DNA from: Paenibacillus sp. IHBB 10380
GTDB lineage: Bacteria; Bacillota; Bacilli; Paenibacillales; Paenibacillaceae
NCBI RefSeq assembly: GCF_000949425.1
Contig: NZ_CP010976.1
Location: forward strand, 1,798,001-1,862,000
DNA: 64,000 bases
Direction: 5' to 3'
Made by a program: the position numbers and the translations under genes. The notes under the pieces were generated by a model, which made no database searches, had not been told where the DNA came from, and saw only the letters and a list, made by a program, of their open reading frames with translations. Shown piece by piece: positions 34,063-42,804 of the stretch (positions within the stretch are counted from its first letter, which is position 1; the number at the start of each line of letters is the position of its first letter).

Positions 34063-34338
34063 ATGAGTAAAGGCAGAGTATGGAACCAAGGCAAACGAAA
34101 TGGTGGACCCCCAAAAGGTAGTAAGGGCAAACCACTAACTAGAACCAACGAGGGCATTCCCACTGTTCAGCCAATAGAAGCGATTGTAGCTGAAATTAAT
34201 CGTGAGATCGATATTCCTATTAACAGCGTTAAGCGGATGAACCGCGATAATTGGGTCCAAAGACCAGTTCGTGAAATCCGCAAAGAGGCTAAAGCTATGA
34301 ATAATGACCCGGGAGAAGAGGGTTCTTCTAGTCTATAG
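34063..34338 (+). CDS. Small basic hypothetical protein
   Basis: A 91-residue polar protein with a very basic, glycine-rich start (MSKGRVWNQGKRNGGPPKGS) and a helical middle. ATG 34063 is preferred; TGGAGTG lies a few bases upstream, whereas the ATG at 34045 has no site. The arginine/lysine content suggests nucleic-acid binding, but no known domain is seen. Confidence 0.55.
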   Translation: MSKGRVWNQGKRNGGPPKGSKGKPLTRTNEGIPTVQPIEAIVAEINREIDIPINSVKRMNRDNWVQRPVREIRKEAKAMNNDPGEEGSSSL

Positions 34339-34513
34339 TACAGTACAATCGAAAAAGTCTTTCCGTTTACAGGAGCGACAATTTACGAAAGATTCGAATC
34401 GACTGATACAACCAGCGCGTGCCGATATTCAATCGGTGCGCTTGTTAAAAATGTAATCAAAGTATAAGGAATTATAATAAAAGAGAATAAGTCTAAAAGA
34501 AAAGGTGTCATAT

Positions 34514-36070
34514 ATGAGCATATTAAACGTAGAACGACTAAGCCACGGTTTTGGTGACCGTGCTATCTTTAACAACGTATCATTTCGCCTCCTCAAAGGC
34601 GAGCACATCGGACTGATCGGAGCCAATGGCGAAGGTAAGTCCACCTTCATGAATATCATTACAGGTAAACTTCAACCGGATGATGGCAAAATTGAGTGGT
34701 CAAAACGCATGCGTGCAGGTTATCTTGATCAGCATGCTGCTCTAAGCAAAGGTTTGACAATTCGTGACGTCCTACGGGGAGCATTTCAGTATCTATTCGA
34801 TATGGAACAAGAAATGAACGATATGTACGGTAAGATGGGGGAGGTTACCCCAGAAGAACTGGAGCAGCTACTTGAGGATGTAGGTACGATTCAGGATATG
34901 CTGACGAATCAGGATTTTTACTTAATCGATGCCAAAATCGATGAAACCGCTCGCGGACTGGGATTAACGGATATTGGACTGGACAAGGATGTCAACGATC
35001 TCAGTGGTGGTCAACGTACGAAAGTATTACTAGCCAAGCTTTTGCTCGAAAAACCGGATATTCTGCTTCTCGATGAGCCGACAAACTATTTGGATGAGCA
35101 GCATATTGAGTGGTTAAGACGTTACCTGCAAGAGTATGAGAATGCATTCATTCTCATCTCACACGACATTCCGTTCCTTAATAGCGTTATCAATCTGATT
35201 TACCACATGGAGAATCAGGATTTAACCCGCTATGTCGGTGATTACGACTACTTCGAGCAGGTTCACGAAATGAAAAAGCAGCAGCTTGAATCAGCGTACA
35301 AGCGTCAAAAGCAAGAAATTGCAGAGTTGAAAGATTTCGTTGCCCGGAACAAAGCAAGTGTCGCTACGCGAAATATGGCGATGTCCAGACAAAAGAAACT
35401 GGATAAGATGGATGTCATTGAACTGGCCAAGGACAAACCGAAGCCGCAGTTCAATTTCAGGGATGCGAGAACTTCAAGTAAGCTGATTTTTGAAGCTAAA
35501 GAACTTGTCATTGGTTATGAAGATCCTCTATCTAGATCACTCGACCTCCGTATGGAACGTGGCCAGAAGATCGCATTAGTCGGTGCGAATGGGATTGGTA
35601 AAACGACATTATTACGAAGCATACTAGGTGAAATCCAGGCTTTGTCCGGATCGGTTCACCTTGGAGAGAATCTGGAAATTGGTTATTTCCAACAGGAAAT
35701 GAAGGACACCAATTACAATACATGTATCGAAGAAATTTGGAAGGAGTTCCCTTCCTATACCCAATTTGAAGTCCGCTCCGCCTTGGCCAAGTGTGGACTC
35801 ACCAACAAACATATCGAGAGCAAGATAGCTGTTCTAAGCGGTGGTGAGAAGGCAAAAGTACGACTCTGTAAGCTGATTAACAACGAATCGAATTTACTTG
35901 TGCTGGATGAGCCTACAAACCATTTGGATGTGGATGCCAAGGAAGAGCTTAAGCGTGCTCTCCAAGCATATAAAGGCAGTATTCTGTTGATCTCTCACGA
36001 ACCGGAATTTTATCGTGATGTTGTGACGGATACGTGGAACTGTGAGTCATGGACGACTAAGGTCTTTTAA
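34514..36070 (+). CDS. ABC-F family ATPase (YkpA/YbiT type)
   Basis: A 518-residue soluble protein with two ABC ATPase domains and no membrane part; the family acts on the ribosome. Domain 1 has Walker A GANGEGKST, signature LSGGQ and Walker B LLLDEPTNYLD. The charged linker (about 240-310; MKKQQLESAYKRQKQEIAEL) is the P-site tRNA interaction motif. Domain 2 has GANGIGKTT, LSGGEKAKV and LVLDEPTNHLD. Length and the short C-terminus suit the YbiT/YkpA housekeeping subgroup rather than antibiotic-resistance members. ATG 34514 is used; an in-frame GTG lies at 34505. Confidence 0.9.
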   Translation: MSILNVERLSHGFGDRAIFNNVSFRLLKGEHIGLIGANGEGKSTFMNIITGKLQPDDGKIEWSKRMRAGYLDQHAALSKGLTIRDVLRGAFQYLFDMEQEMNDMYGKMGEVTPEELEQLLEDVGTIQDMLTNQDFYLIDAKIDETARGLGLTDIGLDKDVNDLSGGQRTKVLLAKLLLEKPDILLLDEPTNYLDEQHIEWLRRYLQEYENAFILISHDIPFLNSVINLIYHMENQDLTRYVGDYDYFEQVHEMKKQQLESAYKRQKQEIAELKDFVARNKASVATRNMAMSRQKKLDKMDVIELAKDKPKPQFNFRDARTSSKLIFEAKELVIGYEDPLSRSLDLRMERGQKIALVGANGIGKTTLLRSILGEIQALSGSVHLGENLEIGYFQQEMKDTNYNTCIEEIWKEFPSYTQFEVRSALAKCGLTNKHIESKIAVLSGGEKAKVRLCKLINNESNLLVLDEPTNHLDVDAKEELKRALQAYKGSILLISHEPEFYRDVVTDTWNCESWTTKVF

Positions 36071-36116
36071 ATAGTGATCCAATAAGGTTCACTAAGATAC
36101 ATGATATGAGAGGGTA

Positions 36117-36164
36117 CCCGAAAGATGGACACTTAGACAAAAGTGAACTCTATCGGGTCTTTTC
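36117..36164 (+). terminator. Terminator-like hairpin after the ABC-F gene
   Basis: ACCCGA near 36117 pairs with TCGGGT near 36156, with an inner CACTT/AAGTG pairing, followed by CTTTTCGTTT. A stem with internal loops, so only probable. Confidence 0.5.
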
Positions 36165-36211
36165 GTTTATAATCGATCTATAAGAGTTTAGAACCTGGTA
36201 CTAGGAATTCG

Positions 36212-36220
36212 TGCTATAAT
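36212..36220 (+). promoter_or_regulatory. Extended -10 promoter element for the acyl-CoA synthetase
   Basis: TGCTATAAT at 36212-36220 matches the extended -10 consensus (TGnTATAAT), 53 bases before the TTG start at 36273. No convincing -35 box is seen, as is common for extended -10 promoters. Confidence 0.5.
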
Positions 36221-36272
36221 AATACGATATAGTATCAATTATTTATCTGATCAACAAAGGAGACGACTCAAA

Positions 36273-37865
36273 TTGGATTATAAACAATGGATCTCACCTG
36301 AATATTACAATCTGACTTCAGAAATGGAGCGTTTCGATTCCGCTAAAACTGCGCTTAAGTGGCTGGATGAGAATGGTGATTACGAAGAGATCACATACGG
36401 AGAACTCCTTAAGCAAGCTAACCAACTCGCTAATGGGCTAGAAGGTCTTGGACTTCGCAAAGGAGACCGAGTGCTGGTTATGGTACCACGGAGAATCATT
36501 GCTTATGTCATATATCTTGCTTGTTTAAAGACAGGACTAGCTATTATTCCTTCTTCGGAGATGCTACGGGCCAAGGATCTAGCTTATCGTCTACGTCATT
36601 CTGAGGCTCGAGCTGTTATAGTATGGTCTGACGCTACTCAGGAAGTAGACAAGATTGATGAGGACATCCCTTCTTTGGATTACCGCATCGCAGTTTCAGC
36701 GGAGGGAGCTGAAATGAAGGCTGGTTGGTTAGGGTTGGAGGCAACGATGAAAGGTCAATCGGATACCTTTGATGCTGTGCAAACCCACCGAGATGATATG
36801 GCGATTCTTGCTTATACGTCTGGAACAACTGGTAACCCTAAAGGTGTGGTTCATAGTCATGGCTGGGGTTATGCTCACTTACGAATCGCTGCATCTCTCT
36901 GGTTGGATATTCAGGAATCAGACACGGTATGGGCAACGGCAGCACCAGGATGGCAAAAGTGGATTTGGAGCCCGTTCTTGTCCGTCCTTGGAAGTGGAGC
37001 AACTGGATTCGTCTATAACGGTTCGTTTCAGCCGAACCGTTATTTGGAACTCATACAGAGTTATGGTGTTCAGGTATTATGTTGTACGCCAACGGAATAT
37101 CGGTTAATGGCGAAAACGGATGGATTGGATCAATACGATTTATCTAACCTACGAAGTGCTGTATCAGCGGGAGAACCGCTGAACGAGGAAGTGATTAACG
37201 AATTCCAACGGCATTTCGATTTGACTATTCGTGACGGTTATGGGCAAACAGAAAGTACTCTTTTAATCGGAACTTTGAAGGATGCTCCCTCACGTACTGG
37301 TTCCATGGGCAGGTCTATTGCTGAAGGACTTGTAGAAGTCATAGACGAAGAGGGTACACCGCTAGCTCCTGGAGAAGTGGGTGATATTGCTGTTCACTCA
37401 GATATGCCAGCATTGTTTCAAAGTTATTACCAAGATTCTGAACGCAAAACAGCCTCGATACACGGGAACTATTTCGTGACAGGCGATCGGGCAAAGAAGG
37501 ATGCAGAAGGATACTTCTGGTTTGAGGGTCGTGGAGATGATATCATCATTAGCTCGGGATATACGATAGGTCCCTTCGAAGTAGAGGAAGCTCTCATAAA
37601 GCATCATGCGGTAAAAGAATGTGCCGTTATAGCTAGTCCTGATGAGATCAGAGGCCATGTGGTGAAAGCGTTCATCGTACTAAAAGAGGAAATAGCAGGT
37701 TCACCAGAACTTGTCAAAGAGCTTCAGAACCATGTCAAAGAATGGACAGCTCCATACAAGTATCCACGAAAGATAGAATTTATTAAGGATCTCCCTAAGA
37801 CAAACTCAGGTAAGATCCGAAGAGTAGAACTGCGGCAGCAGGAGCAACGGGCTTCGCAGGAGTAA
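36273..37865 (+). CDS. Acyl-CoA synthetase (AMP-forming), YtcI/AcsA-like
   Basis: A 530-residue ANL-superfamily enzyme that adenylates a carboxylic acid and transfers it to CoA. Core motifs in order: A3 AYTSGTTGNPKGVVHSHG near residue 180, A5 IRDGYGQTEST near 322, A7 YFVTGDRA, A8 GRGDDIIISSGYTIGPFEVE and A10 PKTNSGKIRR with the catalytic lysine. It resembles B. subtilis YtcI and medium-chain or acetyl/propionyl-CoA synthetases; chain-length preference is not readable. Start is TTG at 36273 after AAAGGAGACG. Monocistronic. Confidence 0.9.
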   Translation: MDYKQWISPEYYNLTSEMERFDSAKTALKWLDENGDYEEITYGELLKQANQLANGLEGLGLRKGDRVLVMVPRRIIAYVIYLACLKTGLAIIPSSEMLRAKDLAYRLRHSEARAVIVWSDATQEVDKIDEDIPSLDYRIAVSAEGAEMKAGWLGLEATMKGQSDTFDAVQTHRDDMAILAYTSGTTGNPKGVVHSHGWGYAHLRIAASLWLDIQESDTVWATAAPGWQKWIWSPFLSVLGSGATGFVYNGSFQPNRYLELIQSYGVQVLCCTPTEYRLMAKTDGLDQYDLSNLRSAVSAGEPLNEEVINEFQRHFDLTIRDGYGQTESTLLIGTLKDAPSRTGSMGRSIAEGLVEVIDEEGTPLAPGEVGDIAVHSDMPALFQSYYQDSERKTASIHGNYFVTGDRAKKDAEGYFWFEGRGDDIIISSGYTIGPFEVEEALIKHHAVKECAVIASPDEIRGHVVKAFIVLKEEIAGSPELVKELQNHVKEWTAPYKYPRKIEFIKDLPKTNSGKIRRVELRQQEQRASQE

Positions 37866-37892
37866 GGCTCGCTGCAATCATAGAATCAAATA

Positions 37893-37936
37893 AACCCTGA
37901 AGAACCCAAACGATGCATAATGGGACCTTCAGGGTT
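37893..37936 (+). terminator. Terminator after the acyl-CoA synthetase gene
   Basis: AACCCTGAAG (37893-37902) pairs with CTTCAGGGTT (37927-37936), followed by ATTT. Weak T-run, long loop. Confidence 0.7.
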
Positions 37937-37992
37937 ATTTGATCATGTTACAGTGTAACTTGACCATACCATCCGGCTATTTCGCGTGAGGT

Positions 37993-38310
37993 TTAACGAA
38001 TATCTCGTATTTTAACATTCGTACTGTACACCATAGAATTACTTGATAATTTAAAAGAAGGATAATTAGGGTCTGCGTCAAGTCGCATGAATTCTTCGTA
38101 ATAAATCTCTTGCTGGGGGTTAATTAGTAAAGGGATCAAGCCAGCCTCGACTTTAATATCGCCGCTATCGGGTTCGTTTATGATCAACAGTACTGTTATT
38201 CCGTCACACCCACAACCTTCTGTATCATAGAAAAGTTTAACGTAACCTGGTCGAACTCCAAGACTTGTATTTAATCTTTCTTTTGCCAGTGGAGTTAATT
38301 GAATGTTCAT
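37993..38310 (-). CDS. HesB/IscA-like (YqkB-type) iron-sulfur biogenesis family protein
   Basis: A 105-residue protein of the HesB-like fold. It starts MNIQLTPLAKERLNTSLGVR and has DTEGCGCDGITVLLIINEPD in the middle, where the Cys-Gly-Cys pair is typical of the YqkB subgroup rather than the three-cysteine IscA carrier. The length (B. subtilis YqkB 107) matches. Role in Fe-S assembly is inferred from the fold. ATG 38310 with AAGGAGCG upstream is preferred over a start at 38403. Confidence 0.8.
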   Translation of the reverse strand: MNIQLTPLAKERLNTSLGVRPGYVKLFYDTEGCGCDGITVLLIINEPDSGDIKVEAGLIPLLINPQQEIYYEEFMRLDADPNYPSFKLSSNSMVYSTNVKIRDIR

Positions 38311-38511
38311 AGTATATATACGCTCCTTAAATATCTTGGTGTAGGTAGAGAATGCTAGCGTAACAATCGTCATTATGGCTCCTGCTAAATGGATCGTCAT
38401 CATAAATATACACTAAGTACCAAATGGGGGATAGGAGAATGAAATCCGGTATAGCAAATAGAACCGAGATCCAACGTACTAGCACAATGACTCCAAAGAA
38501 AGTAAGGAATA

Positions 38512-38644
38512 ACAAACCAAGGAGATAGCTGATGGTGGACAAGTGTTAATGCCATTATCGGCCACACCTGTGAGTGAGAAGTTTGGGTGGGTCACAGATA
38601 AATATGGTGTCTCTTGGCAATTAAATCTTGCAAAAAGCGAATAA
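38512..38644 (+). pseudogene. C-terminal fragment of a PhnB-like VOC protein
   Basis: One frame reads EIADGGQVLMPLSATPVSEK and then FGWVTDKYGVSWQLNLAKSE before a stop. This is the characteristic end of PhnB/3-demethylubiquinone methyltransferase-like glyoxalase-fold proteins (GG.v.mpl, FG...D.fGv.W.l). The N-terminal three quarters are absent. An opposite-strand membrane-like frame (38327-38542) abuts it. Confidence 0.7.
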
Positions 38645-38652
38645 AATAAGGA

Positions 38653-38687
38653 AACAGCTCTGTCGCAACGATGCGATCAGAGCTGTT
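38653..38687 (+). terminator. Hairpin after the VOC fragment
   Basis: AACAGCTCTG (38653-38662) pairs with CAGAGCTGTT (38678-38687). It was probably the original terminator of the truncated gene. Confidence 0.6.
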
Positions 38688-38741
38688 GTATTCTTGATTG
38701 AATCATCAATTATCAAACATCTAAGAGAATTATTGCTCTTT

Positions 38742-38960
38742 TTACGATTCTGCGATTGGATTAGCTGCTACAATGGCGTTATATACATCATCAGGTGTAA
38801 CAGGGAAAGGTATATTAACCATTGGATCATTAGCCGCACAAGACAATTCAGCCACTTGACGCCACTCGGATTCTCACAAACTTATCGACACCTAGATCTT
38901 TCACACCATCGATAGTGTTATTGCCCAATACGATATAGTAATTGTCTTCTTATGACATGA
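38742..38960 (-). pseudogene. C-terminal fragment of a glycerol dehydrogenase-like enzyme
   Basis: Read leftwards, two frames give NNTIDGVKDLGVDKFVRI and then RQVAELSCAANDPMVNIPFP followed by VTPDDVYNAIVAANPIAES and stop. The last part matches the end of GldA-type iron-containing alcohol dehydrogenases (A..AC...ET..NMP...TPD.VYAA). A frameshift sits between the pieces and the rest of the gene is missing. Confidence 0.6.
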
Positions 38961-39001
38961 TCATTCTTTTTTTGCCCTTATAGAGATGGTTATTCTTTTG
39001 C

Positions 39002-39709
39002 CTATTCTTTATCTACAGGATGATTCAATTTATCTTGATAATAATCAAATACAAGATTCCCGGTTGTCGTTTTTACGGCATAAAAAATGTCGTGAACTTC
39101 TTTGCCTTTATTAAATATTTCTTTCATCAGCCATTCCTCCGATATATTATTTCCTATTAAATTTCTATGCATGATTGTTCCATCCATAACTAATTCAATT
39201 GGAAAAATGGAATGATCTGATGCGATATGTAAATCTTGTTTGGTTACGGTTAGATATTGATCTTTTTTCTTTACTGATAGCCTTCCATTCGTCTCCAAAA
39301 TCGCATAATCTACCTCATCCAGATTAAATACATCCTTTTCTCTCAATGATTGATTAAGGGAGTCCAACGTGTAATGGATTTTTCGCATGTTCCCTTCAAG
39401 TAGATTCCCTTTATCAATAACTACAGTTGGTGCTCCTGCAATCCAATGTCTTGTTCTTTGATATTTAAGAGCTACTCCAGATGAAATATAGGAAGTAAGA
39501 GTTAATACAACTAAACACATGAGAAAATATAAAACATGAAATTGTCTATTGAAAGCTAAATTCGCTGCAATCGCTCCCATCGTAATTCCTGTTGCAAAAT
39601 CATGGAAAGTCATATTCGAGATGGTTTGTTTTCCCAAAATTCTTGAAATTAATAGTAAAGCTATAAACGCCAGAACTGTTCTTCCGATTAAATCCAAATA
39701 TTCAAGCAC
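39002..39709 (-). CDS. YetF/DUF421 family membrane protein
   Basis: A 235-residue protein with three N-terminal membrane helices (LIGRTVLAFIALLLISRILG, GITMGAIAANLAFN, LYFLMCLVVLTLTSYISSGV) followed by the soluble DUF421 domain carrying MRKIHYTLDSLNQSLREKDV and VDYAILETNGRLSV. B. subtilis YetF and its paralogues have this layout and can be linked to spore germination or envelope function, but no activity is proven. Start is GTG 39709 after GAGGTGA. Monocistronic. Confidence 0.85.
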   Translation of the reverse strand: MLEYLDLIGRTVLAFIALLLISRILGKQTISNMTFHDFATGITMGAIAANLAFNRQFHVLYFLMCLVVLTLTSYISSGVALKYQRTRHWIAGAPTVVIDKGNLLEGNMRKIHYTLDSLNQSLREKDVFNLDEVDYAILETNGRLSVKKKDQYLTVTKQDLHIASDHSIFPIELVMDGTIMHRNLIGNNISEEWLMKEIFNKGKEVHDIFYAVKTTTGNLVFDYYQDKLNHPVDKE

Positions 39710-39992
39710 TTTTCATTGTCACCTCAGTCGGTAGAAATACTAAGCTATCTGCCTATTCATTTCCTAAATGGCTTAGACGCATACTTTTGCTACAGGATAC
39801 ATTTTAGAAAAGGAAGTCGAAGCACAAGAGCCTATAAGACCTAGCATAACAATCTCTTATGCAGAGGCACTAACAAAGCAGGTGAATCTTTAAATTAAAT
39901 GAATTTTGTTGGATTTATGTTTTCTTTTACTGGAAAAAGGTTACGCTGTTGAGGTGAGGTAACCCCAATCCAATAAAGGAGGCACAAGCGTA

Positions 39993-40541
39993 ATGAAAAA
40001 AAATGTTGTGTTTGTCTGTCTTGGTTTGCTTAGTTTACTCCTAGTCGCTGCCTTCGTGATTCCAGCAGCCTTCGCCCGATCGGAAGAGGCGCAGCAGGTT
40101 AAAGCGAATATAATAAACACTAAGGGTGAAGAGATAGGTACTGCTGTAATAACCCAAAAAGCCGACGGGGTTCAGCTACATATCGAAGCAAAGAATCTTA
40201 CACCTGGTGTACATGGCATACATTTCCACGAAATAGGGAAGTGTGATGCGCCTGACTTTAAGACAGCAGGGGCGCATTTGAATCCTAATCATAAGCAACA
40301 CGGATTTAACAATCCAGAGGGATATCATGCTGGCGACTTATTGAACCTTCAAGTGAAAGAAGATGGAACCGTAAGAGCTGATTTGGAGAGTAATACGGTG
40401 ACACTAACCCAAGGCTTATCCAATTCTTTACTAAAGCCTGGCGGATCAGCCCTCGTGATCCACGAGAAGGAGGATGATTATGTTACGGACCCATCTGGTA
40501 ATTCCGGTAATCGGGTTGCCTGTGCAGCCATTCAAAAGTAA
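39993..40541 (+). CDS. sodC: Secreted Cu/Zn superoxide dismutase
   Basis: A 182-residue extracytoplasmic enzyme that dismutates superoxide. The signal peptide runs to about residue 29 (AAFARS). All metal ligands seem present: H77 and H79 (GIHFHE), H95 (GAHLNPN), H103 (KQHG), H112 and D115 (YHAGD) and H157 (LVIHEKEDD). C84 and C177 form the conserved disulfide, and R174 (GNSGNRVAC) is the substrate-guiding arginine. B. subtilis YojM is reported to lack part of the copper site; this one looks catalytically complete. AAAGGAGG precedes ATG 39993. Confidence 0.92.
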   Translation: MKKNVVFVCLGLLSLLLVAAFVIPAAFARSEEAQQVKANIINTKGEEIGTAVITQKADGVQLHIEAKNLTPGVHGIHFHEIGKCDAPDFKTAGAHLNPNHKQHGFNNPEGYHAGDLLNLQVKEDGTVRADLESNTVTLTQGLSNSLLKPGGSALVIHEKEDDYVTDPSGNSGNRVACAAIQK

Positions 40542-40617
40542 TAATTTTATGCTTTAGACGATCGATATAGCTAGTCATGTTCATGTAAGCCACATCAATG
40601 TACGTATACACAATGGC

Positions 40618-40655
40618 AGAAGACCCGCAGATGGAAACACGTCTACGGGTCTTCT
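40618..40655 (+). terminator. Terminator after sodC
   Basis: AGAAGACCCG (40618-40627) pairs with CGGGTCTTCT (40646-40655), followed by TTT. Confidence 0.8.
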
Positions 40656-40695
40656 TTTGAGTTACGTACTATCCTCTATACGATGTATATTAGGG

Positions 40696-40782
40696 TTAAC
40701 TCATCTTATCTTTTTGGGACGGGTCAAAATAGAGCTCAAACTTGCCGTCAACTTCGGGTTCACTTTCTGCTGTAATGGTCAT
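40696..40782 (-). CDS. Very small ORF, possibly a gene fragment
   Basis: A 28-residue frame (MTITAESEPEVDGKFELYFD, then PSQKDKMS) with AAAGGAAG about 7 bases before the ATG at 40782. It starts 38 bases after the VOC gene on the same strand. The acidic composition and good ribosome binding site make it a possible small protein; it could equally be the end of a broken gene. No family recognised. Confidence 0.35.
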   Translation of the reverse strand: MTITAESEPEVDGKFELYFDPSQKDKMS

Positions 40783-40820
40783 TATATTATCTTCCTTTCT
40801 CATTAGCTGGTAGTGGGTCT

Positions 40821-41180
40821 CTAGCTGAATTCTAATATTTCAATAACATTGCCAAATGGATCTTTAAACGCGCTGTAGTATCCCGGAGGGCAGGGCTGTG
40901 GCGTATTATAAATCATTTCTATACCTTGGGATGACAGTTCGGCAATCGATTGCACTAGATTATCCGTCTGTAAGCCCAGAACCACTTGGGCCTGCCTCGG
41001 ATAGTTCGCTTGAGTGGGCTGCTCTACCTGGCACAGAATAATTGGGATTTCTTCATGATTCAAGCCCACAAGTGTCTCGTCGTACTCCTGTGAAACTTCA
41101 AATCCTAATCTTTCGCAATAAAATTGTTTTGCTAGTTCCATGTTAGAGACAAAAATCGATATTACGCATATTTTTTGCAT
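40821..41180 (-). CDS. VOC (glyoxalase/bleomycin-resistance) superfamily protein
   Basis: A 119-residue single VOC module. It begins VISIFVSNMELAKQFYCERL, the first beta-alpha unit, and ends PPGYYSAFKDPFGNVIEILE, the classic DP.GN..E signature containing the last metal-binding Glu. As one module it should dimerise. It may be a dioxygenase, a lyase or a drug-binding resistance protein. It lies 75 bases downstream of an AraC-type regulator on the same strand and is probably its co-transcribed partner. Confidence 0.85.
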   Translation of the reverse strand: MQKICVISIFVSNMELAKQFYCERLGFEVSQEYDETLVGLNHEEIPIILCQVEQPTQANYPRQAQVVLGLQTDNLVQSIAELSSQGIEMIYNTPQPCPPGYYSAFKDPFGNVIEILEFS

Positions 41181-41255
41181 GTTTCAATCCCCCCATAGTG
41201 TTGTACATAACTTGTATTATATAGGGAGAAAGAGGTGGGAAATTCTTCTACTTTG

Positions 41256-42032
41256 CTATTTTTTTCCTTTCTGTTCGAATAATAAAAGGGGGAGGTTAAC
41301 AACAATTGGCGGATCACAAGGTAGTGGCTCTCTTAATTGGATCGTCATATTCATTTCTGTCTTGTCCGTCACATGAATGGGCGATGGGTATTTGCCACGT
41401 AAGGAATGATCAAGCACAAAGTAATCTTTGGGGTTCAGACTCCAAGGTATCCCCGCAGCTAGCACAAAATATGTTCCTTCTGGAACTTTGGTCAAGATAC
41501 ACGTTCGATTCTTCCGATTCAATGCCGTACCAGCAATTGGCCTCTGGTCTGGTATAGGTCGAGGAAAGAGACCTACGAAAATTATTCCACGAAACGAATC
41601 CGGAGTCTCGATATGACAGCAAATCTTCTGAACTGAGTTCAGCTCACATGTAATTAGCCCCAATTCTTGAAACTCATACTGATTCATATAATTGGATAAT
41701 GCTTTCGAATGATTGCGAAATTTTTTCGGTGTAACACCCACCGTTTGCTTGAATCGTGTGTTAAATGAACCGGCACTTCGGAACCCAATAGCAAGCAACA
41801 CCTTTACAAGTAGCGACGGGGCTTTGAGCAGTTCTATTTTCCCAGATTCGATTCGTAAGGCAGAGAGATAATATCGAGGGGATATACCGGTTACATTTTT
41901 AAATACTCTAGTAAAATGATAAGCGCTATAACCAACGTGGGCAGCCAACTGTTCAGATGTAATATCTTCATCCAGATGACACTTCATATAATGGATCGCT
42001 TGTTCTGCAGCTGCGATATGATTGTCTTTCAT
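41256..42032 (-). CDS. AraC-family transcriptional regulator
   Basis: A 258-residue regulator. The two helix-turn-helix units are N-terminal (residues about 10-105): LAAHVGYSAYHFTRVFKNVT and IGFRSAGSFNTRFKQTVGVT with the PKKFR tail. The C-terminal ~150 residues are a separate effector domain, an order like Rob or GyrI-fusion regulators, but I do not recognise the domain firmly. It likely controls the VOC gene downstream. ATG 42032 has no strong ribosome binding site. Confidence 0.85.
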   Translation of the reverse strand: MKDNHIAAAEQAIHYMKCHLDEDITSEQLAAHVGYSAYHFTRVFKNVTGISPRYYLSALRIESGKIELLKAPSLLVKVLLAIGFRSAGSFNTRFKQTVGVTPKKFRNHSKALSNYMNQYEFQELGLITCELNSVQKICCHIETPDSFRGIIFVGLFPRPIPDQRPIAGTALNRKNRTCILTKVPEGTYFVLAAGIPWSLNPKDYFVLDHSLRGKYPSPIHVTDKTEMNMTIQLREPLPCDPPIVVNLPLLLFEQKGKK

Positions 42033-42695
42033 ATGTATTCACCTGAATCTATATCGTGGTAATGATTCACAGTTTGCGATAACAAGGTACTCGCCTCCCT
42101 GAGTTTCTAGCCGTATTTCTATATTACTAAAAAGGAATTAACATCACAATGATTGATGCTAAGACAATATTCACAGTAAAAGGGAAGGTAGAAGGGAGCT
42201 GATCCTCCATTTTCATTTCATCAAGAATTTTCTATTGCAGTGGACACCCCTCGTTCTTGAGAACAATGAAATCGCGTTCAATACAGGCCTGTTAGATAAA
42301 TCTATCGTAATCAATGTTAAAGACTACCTGCAGGTGGTTTAGCCACGTGTCATATTAGATATTTCAAATGGTTAACCAGTAGAGTGCAAAGTGATATGAA
42401 AAATCTTATATGCACGATCAACAATAGATGTCTTGGAGTTAATAATAAAATGGAAACAATCATTGCTTCATTTTTTCAAGATAATGTTCAGCATTTAAAA
42501 ACATTTTATTAAGCAGTTTTAAAGCATAGGCCTGTTCATCCTCAGACGATTTATTAGTAGGTTCGTATTAGCGGTAGCGCTTGATAAGGGAAAGAAGGGA
42601 CTCAAGACAGCATCGTTAAATTGAGGAGAATAATAAGATAAAAGTTATCATGGGCGAATAAACGTTTTTCCATGGGATGCTGTACTAGCAGAGCT
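42033..42695. other. Gene-poor region with an unassigned open fragment
   Basis: No intact gene in about 660 bases. One plus-strand frame stays open from about 42208 to 42342, reading HFHFIKNFLLQWTPLVLENN and then EIAFNTGLLDKSIVINVKDY before a stop. It has protein-like character but no start, and I cannot assign it. The rest looks like degraded sequence and ends in the terminator at 42696. Confidence 0.35.
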
Positions 42696-42739
42696 AATGG
42701 CAGTCTATTCAACTCTATAGGGTTGAATAGACTGCCATT
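42696..42739. terminator. Strong 18-bp hairpin
   Basis: AATGGCAGTCTATTCAAC (42696-42713) pairs perfectly with GTTGAATAGACTGCCATT (42722-42739) around an 8-base loop, followed by AATCTTTATTATTT. No intact gene precedes it, so it is probably the leftover terminator of a lost gene. Confidence 0.75.
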
Positions 42740-42804
42740 AATCTTTATTATTTACTTCAAGAGATAATTAAAACGATTATCTTAAAAGGAGAATGTAATT
42801 ACAT

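Noticed and set aside
34405-34440. Imperfect hairpin (AGCGC..CCGAT / ATCGG..GCGCT) in the ABC-F leader, possible attenuator
   Set aside because: Asymmetric internal loop, no T-run and no leader peptide seen; the ABC-F protein looks like a housekeeping type.
36117-36164. Sequence after the ABC-F gene resembling an insertion-sequence end (GGACACTTAGACAAAAG)
   Set aside because: No second end, transposase or target duplication found; a hairpin terminator explains it.
38327-38542. Minus-strand 71-codon hydrophobic frame upstream of the HesB-like gene
   Set aside because: Looks like a membrane protein, but starts at a TTG without a ribosome binding site, overlaps the VOC remnant and loses hydrophobic character; probably debris.
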